From positions 1-61,531 of the forward strand of contig JAFIEP010000031.1 in assembly GCA_020832495.1 (NCBI GenBank): a stretch of 61,531 bases of DNA, in the 5' to 3' direction. This document shows, one piece after another, positions 1 to 7,506 of this stretch; position 1 is the stretch's first letter, and each line of letters begins with the position of its first letter. Below the pieces are notes generated by a model that did no database searches, was not told where the DNA came from, and saw nothing but the letters and a program-made list of their open reading frames with translations. A program made the translations under genes and the position numbers. Source of the DNA: Acidimicrobiia bacterium (GTDB lineage: Bacteria; Actinomycetota; Acidimicrobiia; Acidimicrobiales; Acidimicrobilacustridaceae).

Positions 1-140
1 CCATGGTGTGGGGCGCAGCGGAGGTGCACAGCTGGTACCGCAACGAGCACGGCCGCGTGGCGCAGAACTGGCCGTTCTCACTGCTCGAGTACTGGGAACT
101 CACCCGTGCTCCCGATCCCGAGGACTTCGTGGTGCGCTGA
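1..140 (+). CDS. C-terminal end of a flavin-containing monooxygenase (5' truncated by the window edge)
   Basis: Only the last 45 codons are present, read from base 3 to the TGA at 138-140. The tail reads SWYRNEHGRVAQNWPF followed by SLLEYWELTRAPDPEDF. This resembles the C-terminus of FAD/NADPH-dependent monooxygenases of the 4-hydroxyacetophenone/Baeyer-Villiger type, in which a Trp/Tyr-rich SWY...NWP segment closes the protein. The nucleotide-binding domains lie outside the window, so substrate and exact subfamily cannot be read. Codon bias matches the neighbouring genes. Family assignment rests on recall of these short motifs and is moderate. Confidence 0.55.
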   Translation, partial: MVWGAAEVHSWYRNEHGRVAQNWPFSLLEYWELTRAPDPEDFVVR

Positions 141-169
141 GCTCATCGCCGTGATCGGCGAGGTCCGCG

Positions 170-766
170 TCAGCCGGTGTCAGTCCCCACACCGCGGTGT
201 CCGGCATCGATGAACCTGGCCAGTGCAACCACGAACTCGTCCACCTGCGCGCTCCGCCGAGGCAGGGGCCCGTCGACCACTGGCAGCCACACTGTCTCGC
301 CGTCGATGAGGATGCCCACCCACCTCGACGTCCACCGCCAGACCTTCTCTTCCACGACGACCGAGTCGTCGATGTCCGAACTCGCATAGCTGTCCTCGCC
401 GAGTCCGAGAACCTGCAAGTGGCCGTCGTCGGTGAGCGCAACGGCCGGTCGCGCACCGTAGAGCGCAACCACCAGCACCACACCGACAACAAGACCGACG
501 GCACCCAGCGTCGACGTCGCTGCAAGCGTGGCCGACACCGCGAGGGCGGGTAGCGCAGCGAAGAACCAGGACAGCTCCAGCCGATGCAGTGCGCTGGGAA
601 CATCACGTCGACGCCCCACCCGCGGGAGTCCCGCCAGCACGGAGATCAGGACGATCATCGCCGCGTTGACATCCCAAGCGACGAGCGCCCCGACGATGGC
701 GAGGGCCAGGAGCTTGTCCCACTTCTGTGGTGCCGGCGTTCGGTGCAGGTAGGTGGCCGAGGCCAT
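170..766 (-). CDS. small membrane protein of unknown function
   Basis: This is a 198-residue protein with two hydrophobic stretches near the N-terminus (about residues 20-45) and a longer paired one (about 70-105). A soluble C-terminal half of about 90 residues, rich in beta-forming residues, follows; it resembles a PH-like domain on a membrane anchor, but I cannot name the family. The ATG at 766 is preferred because GGGGAA lies 5-10 bases upstream; an in-frame GTG at 778 would add four residues. The gene is divergent from rpiA, and the spacer between them holds a hairpin and a dyad. No catalytic motif is visible. Confidence 0.6.
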   Translation of the reverse strand: MASATYLHRTPAPQKWDKLLALAIVGALVAWDVNAAMIVLISVLAGLPRVGRRRDVPSALHRLELSWFFAALPALAVSATLAATSTLGAVGLVVGVVLVVALYGARPAVALTDDGHLQVLGLGEDSYASSDIDDSVVVEEKVWRWTSRWVGILIDGETVWLPVVDGPLPRRSAQVDEFVVALARFIDAGHRGVGTDTG

Positions 767-783
767 GTCGTTCCCCACAGATC

Positions 784-798
784 CGCCTCAGCGAGGCG
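784..798. promoter_or_regulatory. perfect 6-bp stem-loop beside the membrane-protein start
   Basis: CGCCTC, loop AGC, GAGGCG. It lies 18 bases upstream of the ATG at 766 on the minus strand, so it could influence initiation of that gene. No T-run follows, so it is not a typical terminator. Confidence 0.3.
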
Positions 799-833
799 CC
801 GTGCGCCGCTGCCACCTCAGGTCTCGAGTGCGC

Positions 834-850
834 TGTGATCTGCTATCACA
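834..850. promoter_or_regulatory. 17-bp dyad (TGTGAT-N5-ATCACA), candidate operator
   Basis: The arms TGTGAT and ATCACA form a perfect inverted repeat around CTGCT in the divergent spacer upstream of rpiA. It looks like a CRP/FNR-type site but the inner spacing (TGTGA-N7-TCACA) is one base longer than the CRP consensus, so the regulator is unknown. Confidence 0.35.
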
Positions 851-896
851 CCGCCGAGGCGCATGCTGAGAGCGCTCACCGTGCGAAGCTGGAGCG

Positions 897-1568
897 ATGA
901 GCGCCTCCGACGACGTCACCGCAGCCAAGGAAGCCACCGGCCGTGCGGCCGCCGATCTGGTGGAGGACGGCATGCGGGTAGGGCTGGGTACCGGCTCCAC
1001 CGTGCACTTCACCATCGTGGCGCTCGGTGAACGCCAGCCCGACATCGTGTGCACGGCCACCTCGGTGCGCACCCACGACCTGGCCACATCACTCGGCCTG
1101 CAGGTGGTAGCCCCTGACGAGATCGGCGCCCTCGACATCGCCATCGACGGCGCCGACGAGGTCGACCCTCAGCTGAACCTCACCAAGGGCGGTGGGGGCG
1201 CGCACACCCGCGAGAAGGTGGTGGCCGAGATGTCGCCGCGGTTCGTGGTGGTGGTGGACGAATCGAAGCTGGTGGACCACCTCGGCCCGTTCGGCACACC
1301 GCTCGAGGTGCTCGAGTTCGCACCCGGGGTGGTCACCAGTCGCCTCGAGGCCCTCGGAGCCCGCCGGGTGACCACCCGTGACGAACGCTCCGACAACGGC
1401 AACCTGCTCATGGACGCCCACTTCGAGCGCGTCGCGCACCCTGACCGATTGGCCGCCTCGCTGGCGGCGGTCCCCGGCATCGTCGAGCACGGCATCTTCC
1501 TCGGCTCGACCGTGGAACGGGTCATCGTGGCCGGCGCCGACGGCTCGGTACGCGAGCTGCGCCACTGA
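897..1568 (+). CDS. rpiA: ribose-5-phosphate isomerase A
   Basis: A 223-residue protein, the usual length for RpiA, which interconverts ribose 5-phosphate and ribulose 5-phosphate in the cytosolic non-oxidative pentose phosphate pathway. The phosphate-binding GLGTGST motif lies near residues 29-35, DGADE near 83-87 and KGGGG followed by TREK near 96-106; the Asp, Lys and Glu of these motifs form the active site in the family. The ATG at 897 has GGAG close upstream (894 region), which is a short spacing; the reading frame and N-terminus agree with family length. It stands alone, divergent from a membrane-protein gene. Confidence 0.95.
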   Translation: MSASDDVTAAKEATGRAAADLVEDGMRVGLGTGSTVHFTIVALGERQPDIVCTATSVRTHDLATSLGLQVVAPDEIGALDIAIDGADEVDPQLNLTKGGGGAHTREKVVAEMSPRFVVVVDESKLVDHLGPFGTPLEVLEFAPGVVTSRLEALGARRVTTRDERSDNGNLLMDAHFERVAHPDRLAASLAAVPGIVEHGIFLGSTVERVIVAGADGSVRELRH

Positions 1569-1772
1569 CACAGCTGCCACTGCGCAGTCGGCCGTTCCCA
1601 CTTCGGTATGCCGCCATCGAGCTGTTGGCGCTCGAGTGGGCGAATCCTCGACAGAGCCGCTACGGTCGACCGCCAGACGGGAACCCATAGCCGCGCAAGC
1701 ACCTCGCCGCTGATGGCTCGCCCGCACCCCGGACGACGCACCCGTTCGTCCCACTTCCGACAGGAGTCACCG

Positions 1773-2534
1773 ATGGAGATCACTCAGCGCCTCGGCGCAG
1801 AAGCAGCCGGGACGTTCGTCCTGACCTTCGGCGGTTGCGGCAGCGCCGTGCTGGCCGCCAACTTCCTGGCCGGCGACCAGCAGCTCGGGATCGGGTTGCT
1901 GGGGGTCTCGCTGGCGTTCGGTCTGACCGTCGTCTGCATGGCGTATGCGGTCGGCCACATCTCCGGTGGGCACTTCAACCCTGCGGTCACCGTTGGCCTG
2001 ATTGTCGGAGGTCGCTTCAAGGCGAAGGACGCCGCCCCCTACATCGTCGCCCAGGTGATCGGTGCGGTGCTCGCCGCCGGCGCACTGTGGATCGTGGCCC
2101 TCGGGGCTCCCGACGTGACCGCCGACAGCCTTCGTGAGGGTGCGGGGGCGTTCGCCACCAACGGCTACGGCGACCTGTCGCCCGGCGGCTACAGCCTCGA
2201 GGCCGGGCTCATCATCGAGGTGCTGCTCACTGCGGTGTTCGTCGTCGTCATCATGGGCATCACCGACGGGCGAGCACCGAAGCACTTCGCACCCCTGGCC
2301 ATCGGTTTGGCGCTCACCCTCATCCACCTGATCAGCATCCCCGTCACCAACACCTCGGTGAACCCCGCCCGCTCCACGGGCCCGGCCCTCTTCGTCGGCG
2401 GTGAGGCCCTCACCCAGCTGTGGCTCTTCTGGCTGGCACCCTTGGTCGGAGGGGCGATCGGCGCACTCGCGTACCGTGCCATGGCCGGACCGAACACGGA
2501 ACCTGACATCGAGGGAGACCCAGCGCCCAGCTGA
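1773..2534 (+). CDS. aqpZ: aquaporin / MIP-family channel
   Basis: A 253-residue six-helix channel with both hallmark boxes: NPAVT after HFNP (about residue 70) and NPARS followed by TGP (about residue 195). The Arg right after the second NPA box and the overall length point to an AqpZ-type water channel rather than a glycerol facilitator, though some glycerol or small-solute transport cannot be excluded. The ATG at 1773 has CAGGAG 7 bases upstream. A hydrophilic tail of about 20 residues ([12 protein letters not shown] end) is longer than in E. coli AqpZ. Roughly 200 bases upstream have no gene and no clear promoter. Confidence 0.9.
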   Translation: MEITQRLGAEAAGTFVLTFGGCGSAVLAANFLAGDQQLGIGLLGVSLAFGLTVVCMAYAVGHISGGHFNPAVTVGLIVGGRFKAKDAAPYIVAQVIGAVLAAGALWIVALGAPDVTADSLREGAGAFATNGYGDLSPGGYSLEAGLIIEVLLTAVFVVVIMGITDGRAPKHFAPLAIGLALTLIHLISIPVTNTSVNPARSTGPALFVGGEALTQLWLFWLAPLVGGAIGALAYRAMAGPNTEPDIEGDPAPS

Positions 2535-2621
2535 GCGGTCTCAACCCGTCCACCCGATGTTCCTGCGCACGTCGGCGGCGTCCCAGCACGCGAGACGAAC
2601 GCACGAATCCAGGCAGGGTCG

Positions 2622-4025
2622 TCAGCGGGCTCGGTACTGGGCGCGGGCGCCCACGGAGTCCTTGTTCAGCCGCTTCGACAGGTGGAGACCCTCGAGCACG
2701 AACTCGATGGCAGCCGCCTGCTGGGCGGCGTTGGCATCCGCACCGGCCAGACGCTCCACCGGACCGGCCAACGCCGGTACGTCCTCGAGCACCCGGGGAT
2801 ACTCGGCCGACGGCAGGTCCTCGCCGGCGTCGATGATCTTCCCGCTGTCGAAGCCCACCAGCACCTCGCCGAGTGTCTCGGCCGGCACGTGCTGGCGGAA
2901 GACCACCAGGATGGCCGAGCGCAGCAGGTGCTCGACGATCTGCTCGTCGCGCCCCTCCTCCATCGACTCGATCTCGATCTTGCCGGCAGTGGACGCCGCC
3001 AGCGCCTCGAGGTCGCTGATCCGGGGCACCACGTCGTCCTCGCGATGGATGAGCGATCGCCGCGTGGCGTTGGCCACCAGCGTCTCGAGGTTCGACACGG
3101 TGAGCCGCACCGAGACGCCCGACCGCTGGTTCACCTGCGGGCTCTCGCGAGCCAGGTGCGACAGGGTGGCCACCACCTCGGCCATGTAGTCGGGGATGTC
3201 GACGGTCAGATCCTCGGCTTCGAGCGGACGTGCCTCGGAGCGGGCGATGTCCACCTCGGTGGCCACCTCGAGCGGGTAGTGGGTGCGGATCTGAGCGCCG
3301 AAGCGGTCCTTCAGCGGTGTGATGATGCGTCCCCGGTTCGTGTAGTCCTCGGGGTTGGCCGAGGCCAACAGCAGGACGTCGAGCGGCAGGCGCACCTTGT
3401 AGCCACGGATCTGCACGTCGCGCTCCTCGAGCACGTTCAGCAGACCGACCTGGATGCGCTCGGCCAGGTCCGGCAGCTCGTTGATGGCGAAGACGCCCCG
3501 GTTGGTGCGCGGCACCAACCCGTAGTGCAGCGTGAGCTCGTCGGAGAGGTAGCGGCCTTCGGCCACCTTGATGGGGTCGACCTCGCCGATGAGGTCGGCG
3601 ATCGAGGTGTCGGGGGTGGCCAGCTTCTCGCCGAAGCGGTCGTCGCGGTGCACCCAGGCCACCGGGGTCTCGTCGCCCAGCTCGGCCACCAGGTCGATGG
3701 CGTGGCGGGACACCGGATGGTACGGATCGTCGTTGATCTCCGACCCGGCGACGACCGGCATCCATTCGTCGAGCAGGCCGAGGACCGAGCGGATCATGCG
3801 GGTCTTGGCCTGACCTCGCTCGCCCAGGAAGATCACGTCGTGACCGGCGAGCAGCGCATTCTCGAGCTGGGGCAGGACCGTTTCCTCGTACCCGAGCACC
3901 CCGGGGAAGAGCGGTTCACCAGCCTTGATCCTCTCGATGGCGTTCAGCCGGATCTCGTCCTTCACCGGACGGGATACCCAACCCGACGCTCTGAGCTCGG
4001 AAAGGGTGGTGGGTCGATCAGTCAT
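2622..4025 (-). CDS. MgChel/MoxR-like AAA+ ATPase (magnesium chelatase ChlI-type)
   Basis: A 467-residue AAA+ protein. Walker A is GERGQAKT (about residue 85), and the ELPDL-containing strand with VGLLNVLEERD resembles the sensor/lid part of magnesium chelatase subunit I. Proteins of this type often work with a VWA-domain partner to remodel or insert metal into targets; no VWA gene adjoins it here and there is no chlorophyll gene in the window, so a chelatase role is not supported. The ATG at 4025 (MTDRPTT) is chosen because GAGAGG sits just upstream; a longer reading frame to 4046 exists. It is convergent with the aquaporin gene. Confidence 0.75.
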   Translation of the reverse strand: MTDRPTTLSELRASGWVSRPVKDEIRLNAIERIKAGEPLFPGVLGYEETVLPQLENALLAGHDVIFLGERGQAKTRMIRSVLGLLDEWMPVVAGSEINDDPYHPVSRHAIDLVAELGDETPVAWVHRDDRFGEKLATPDTSIADLIGEVDPIKVAEGRYLSDELTLHYGLVPRTNRGVFAINELPDLAERIQVGLLNVLEERDVQIRGYKVRLPLDVLLLASANPEDYTNRGRIITPLKDRFGAQIRTHYPLEVATEVDIARSEARPLEAEDLTVDIPDYMAEVVATLSHLARESPQVNQRSGVSVRLTVSNLETLVANATRRSLIHREDDVVPRISDLEALAASTAGKIEIESMEEGRDEQIVEHLLRSAILVVFRQHVPAETLGEVLVGFDSGKIIDAGEDLPSAEYPRVLEDVPALAGPVERLAGADANAAQQAAAIEFVLEGLHLSKRLNKDSVGARAQYRAR

Positions 4026-4135
4026 CGGACACCTCTCAGCGGGCACCCGGTCGACACGGACGTGCCGCCGGCTGCGGGAGCCACACCGGTCCTGCGGTCC
4101 GCAGTTCCGACCCGGCTCACCGCGATGGTGCCACG

Positions 4136-7100
4136 CTACCGTCCGACATCGGGATCCGACGCCGTGGCCGCGGCCTCCGCATGATCGGAGATCTCAGCCG
4201 TGGCATCGGTCGACGTTCCCGCATGCGGTCGATCCCCGTCCGACGCCTGCTCGTCGGCCGCCACCAGATCCACCGTCACGGGCTCGCTGGTGCTCGACCG
4301 CGGTGTCTCCTGCAGGTACTGCTGGAAGCACCCCATGAGGTCGTCCGCCGCCATGGGCATGGCCAACCCGAAGCCTTGGGCGCGGTGACAACCGAGGCGC
4401 ACCAGCTCGTGCAGCTGCACGTCCAACTCGACACCCTCGGCCACCACCTCGAGACCGAGGGCGGACGACATCGACACGATGGCCTCCACGATGGCGGTGT
4501 CCTCGGTGTCGAACCCCAACCCGTCCACGAAGGACCGGTCGATCTTCAGCACGTCGACGGGGAACCGCTTCAGCTGCGCCAGCGACGAGTAGCCGGTGCC
4601 GAAGTCGTCGATGGCCAGCTGCACACCGAGGTCGTGCAGCTCGGCCAGCACCCGGCCGCCTGCCTCGGGGTCGTCCATGAGGGCGGTCTCGGTGATCTCC
4701 AGGCACAACAGCGACGGCTCGATGCCACCCTGGGCCACGGCCTGCACCACCATGTCTGCCAACTCGGGCTGGACGAGCTGTCGTGGTGAGAGGTTCACGC
4801 GCAGCACCAAGGGCTGGGCGGGCCACGCTCGCCGCCACCGACCGGCTTCTCGGCAGGCCGCCATGAGCACCCAGCGACCCAGCTCCAAGATGATGCCGGT
4901 CTCCTCGGCCAACTCGATGAAGCGGCCGGCCTCGAGGCGTCCCCGTGTGGGATGGTCCCAGCGGGCCAGGGCCTCGGCCCCCAGCACGGCCACGACACCG
5001 TCGGCCCCGATCTCGAACTCCGGCTGATAGTTGACGGTGAGTCCGCCGAGGTCCACCGACCGGCGCAGCTGGTGCTCGAGCTCGAGGCGGTCGGTGGCCT
5101 GACGTCGCAGGGCGTCGTCGCAGAACTCCGACCGGTTCCGTCCGCGTGCCTTGGCCAGGTACATGGCCGAGTCGGCGTCACGCAGGAGGGCCTCGGCCGA
5201 GTCGTGCGGCTCGCCGTAGAGGGCCAACCCGATGCTGACGGTGGGGGTGACCGCCGTGGTGCCGAGCTGCACGGGCACCGACAGCGACTCCCGCAGCATC
5301 TCGGCGATGCGCATGGGCTCACCGGGGTCGGCGAGACCGGACAGGACGACGACGAATTCGTCACCGCCCACCCGGCCGATGGTGGCCGACGCCGGCACCG
5401 AGGCCTGCAGCCTGGCTGCCACCACGGTGATGAGGTGGTCACCGGCGTGGTGACCCAGCGAGTCGTTGACCACCTTGAAGCGGTCGAGGTCGACGAACAG
5501 CACGGCCACCGAGTGCGCCGGCGGTTCGTCGCGCAGCAGTCGGTTGACCGTCTCCTCGAGCAGTGTCCGGTTGGCCAGGCCCGTGAGCGGGTCGTGCAGT
5601 GCCCGGTGGGCCAATTCGGCCTCGGTGCGCTTGAGGGCGGTGATGTCGGTGGCCATCACCAGGACGTGCTCGACGGAGCCGTCCGGCGCGAACTCCGGCA
5701 CCGCCCGGGACTGGAACCAGCGGCGCTCACCACCGATCTCGACGGCCCACTCCCCGTCGTCGCGCTCCCCGGTGGCCATGACCCTCCGCAGCACGTTCTC
5801 CCAGCGGCCGACGTTGAACTCGGAGGTGAACAGTTCGGTGAGGATGGAGGCGTCGTTGGTCCGATCGAAGGCCGGGCTCATGTAGATCATGCGCTGGCGA
5901 CGGTCGAAGCGGGTGACGATCGCCGGCGAGTTCTCGATGAGGGTCCGGTAGCGCTCCTCGCTGGCCTCGAGTTCCTGCTGACGTGCGTACTGCTCGCTGA
6001 TGTCCTCGACGTGCAGGACGGCCTGGCGCAGCTCACCGTCGTCGCCCACGGCGGCGCAGTGGGCGCGCACCCGCCGCTCCAAGCCCTTCGAGCACACCAT
6101 GGTCACCTCGGCAACCATGCGATCCACCCGACCTTCGAGCAGGGCGCGGAACCGACTGATCATGTCGGTCCGGTCGCTGCGAGCCACCAGATCGGTGACC
6201 GACATCCCGGTGAGTTCCGCTGGGGTGCGGCCCACCAACTCGCAGTAGTGGGGGTTGACCTCGAGGTGGGTGCCCTGCGGATCCACCACTGCCATGCCCA
6301 GCGGTGCGCGGTGGAACGCTGCCGCCACCCGCTCCTCGGCCGTGCGCCGGCCGAGGGCCTGCGCCAGGATGCCGGCCGCCGACTCGAGGACGGTGAGGTG
6401 GTCGTCGGCCCACACCCGTTCAGTGCACGACTCGACCACGATCGCACCCAGCAGGTGCCGGTCGTCGAGCACCGGCGCGGCGAGCAGCGCCTCGGCCGGG
6501 CCACGCTCCATGTGGGCCCGCCCACCTTCCTCGTCGTCACGCAGTTGGTGCGTGGCGGTCACGTAGACCGGATCGCCCGCAGCCAGCCTGTCGATCCACG
6601 GGCCCAGCTCGCCGAGGCCGACCGTGTCCTGTCCGGTGCGCCTCTGGGTCACCCCCTCGGCGACCCACTCGTGCGCCAGGTTCAGCGTGGCGGTCTGGTC
6701 GTCGACCAACAACAGGTAGCTGCGGTCGACACGGGCGTGGCGTCCGATGACGGCCAGCGTCTCGACGATGCCCTCGTCGAGATCGTGCATGGGGCGGCGG
6801 ACCAGCGACGATGCGATGCCGGTCAGCAGGTCCTCCACCGCCAATCGCTGCCGCAGTGCGTCGATCTGTCCGACGGCGCCACCGGGCCGCTCGACGTGGA
6901 GGATCCACAGACCGTCCACCCCGGCGAGTTCGCGTTGGCCGGAGTGGACCGTCACCTCCTGGGACCGGCCGTCGGCCGTCACCGCCTGCACTCGGGTGCC
7001 GGTCCGCACGGCGCCGCTGCGGAAACCGACCAGGTCGAGGGTGGCCTCGGTGGTGTGGCTGTCGACGAACTCACGGACGTTGTGCCCGATGAGGCTCCGG

Positions 7101-7291
7101 GGCTCGTAACCGAGGATCTCCTCGATGGCCGGACTGGCGTACACGACCACCTCGGAGTCGTCGATGACGACCACGGCGGAGCGCAACGGCGCGAACAACC
7201 CGTCGAGCACGTCGAGGTCGACCAAGGAGGCCAACGCGTTCGTCCAACCGTCGTGCGGCGTCGTCCCCGGAACCCCAGAACCTCGGTCCAC
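4136..7291 (-). CDS. PAS-GAF-PAS-PAS-GGDEF-EAL cyclic-di-GMP turnover protein
   Basis: A multi-domain sensor of about 1050 residues. Reading from the start: PAS (about 30-135), a GAF-like region (150-315), PAS (320-440), PAS (445-570), GGDEF (575-735, motif GRVGGDEF) and EAL (750-1000, motifs GAEALARW, EITETALM, DDFGTGYSSL, KIDRSFV, VAEGVE). GGDEF makes and EAL degrades cyclic di-GMP; the key residues of both are present. No RxxD inhibitory site is visible five residues before GGDEF. No membrane segment is seen, so it is probably cytosolic. The frame stays open to 7411, but the GTG at 7291 has AAGGGGG upstream and a TACCAT box at 7313-7318, so I prefer it; no domain is lost. Confidence 0.88.
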   Translation of the reverse strand: MDRGSGVPGTTPHDGWTNALASLVDLDVLDGLFAPLRSAVVVIDDSEVVVYASPAIEEILGYEPRSLIGHNVREFVDSHTTEATLDLVGFRSGAVRTGTRVQAVTADGRSQEVTVHSGQRELAGVDGLWILHVERPGGAVGQIDALRQRLAVEDLLTGIASSLVRRPMHDLDEGIVETLAVIGRHARVDRSYLLLVDDQTATLNLAHEWVAEGVTQRRTGQDTVGLGELGPWIDRLAAGDPVYVTATHQLRDDEEGGRAHMERGPAEALLAAPVLDDRHLLGAIVVESCTERVWADDHLTVLESAAGILAQALGRRTAEERVAAAFHRAPLGMAVVDPQGTHLEVNPHYCELVGRTPAELTGMSVTDLVARSDRTDMISRFRALLEGRVDRMVAEVTMVCSKGLERRVRAHCAAVGDDGELRQAVLHVEDISEQYARQQELEASEERYRTLIENSPAIVTRFDRRQRMIYMSPAFDRTNDASILTELFTSEFNVGRWENVLRRVMATGERDDGEWAVEIGGERRWFQSRAVPEFAPDGSVEHVLVMATDITALKRTEAELAHRALHDPLTGLANRTLLEETVNRLLRDEPPAHSVAVLFVDLDRFKVVNDSLGHHAGDHLITVVAARLQASVPASATIGRVGGDEFVVVLSGLADPGEPMRIAEMLRESLSVPVQLGTTAVTPTVSIGLALYGEPHDSAEALLRDADSAMYLAKARGRNRSEFCDDALRRQATDRLELEHQLRRSVDLGGLTVNYQPEFEIGADGVVAVLGAEALARWDHPTRGRLEAGRFIELAEETGIILELGRWVLMAACREAGRWRRAWPAQPLVLRVNLSPRQLVQPELADMVVQAVAQGGIEPSLLCLEITETALMDDPEAGGRVLAELHDLGVQLAIDDFGTGYSSLAQLKRFPVDVLKIDRSFVDGLGFDTEDTAIVEAIVSMSSALGLEVVAEGVELDVQLHELVRLGCHRAQGFGLAMPMAADDLMGCFQQYLQETPRSSTSEPVTVDLVAADEQASDGDRPHAGTSTDATAEISDHAEAAATASDPDVGR

Positions 7292-7312
7292 GTTCACCCC
7301 CTTACGAGCTGC

Positions 7313-7318
7313 ATGGTA
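7313..7318 (-). promoter_or_regulatory. -10 box (TACCAT) for the GGDEF-EAL gene
   Basis: TACCAT on the minus strand about 21 bases before the GTG at 7291, with AAGGGGG between as ribosome site. This supports the shorter start. No clear -35 is seen. Confidence 0.4.
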
Positions 7319-7419
7319 GCCATCGGCCCGATCTGGGTCGGTCAAAAGCATCTTGTTCTCTGCCGAACTCGCCGGCCACGGCCGCAGGTGCACCCGCCCA
7401 CGGCCCGGCAACCGTTTCG

Positions 7420-7441
7420 CCGGCTGACAGATGTCAGCCGG
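7420..7441. promoter_or_regulatory. 22-bp dyad between divergent genes, candidate operator
   Basis: Two perfect 10-base arms, CCGGCTGACA and TGTCAGCCGG, separated by GA. It lies in the spacer between the GGDEF-EAL gene and the GH2 gene, 66-87 bases before the GH2 start, where a shared regulator could bind. Confidence 0.5.
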
Positions 7442-7506
7442 TCACCGCTCGCTGTCGAGCCGTCGAACGTGCTTCGCTTGACGGCATCACCACCCCGGAG
7501 AGCCCT

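Noticed and set aside
834-850. CRP/cAMP receptor site at the rpiA spacer
   Set aside because: TGTGA and TCACA are separated by seven rather than six bases, so a canonical CRP site is not claimed.
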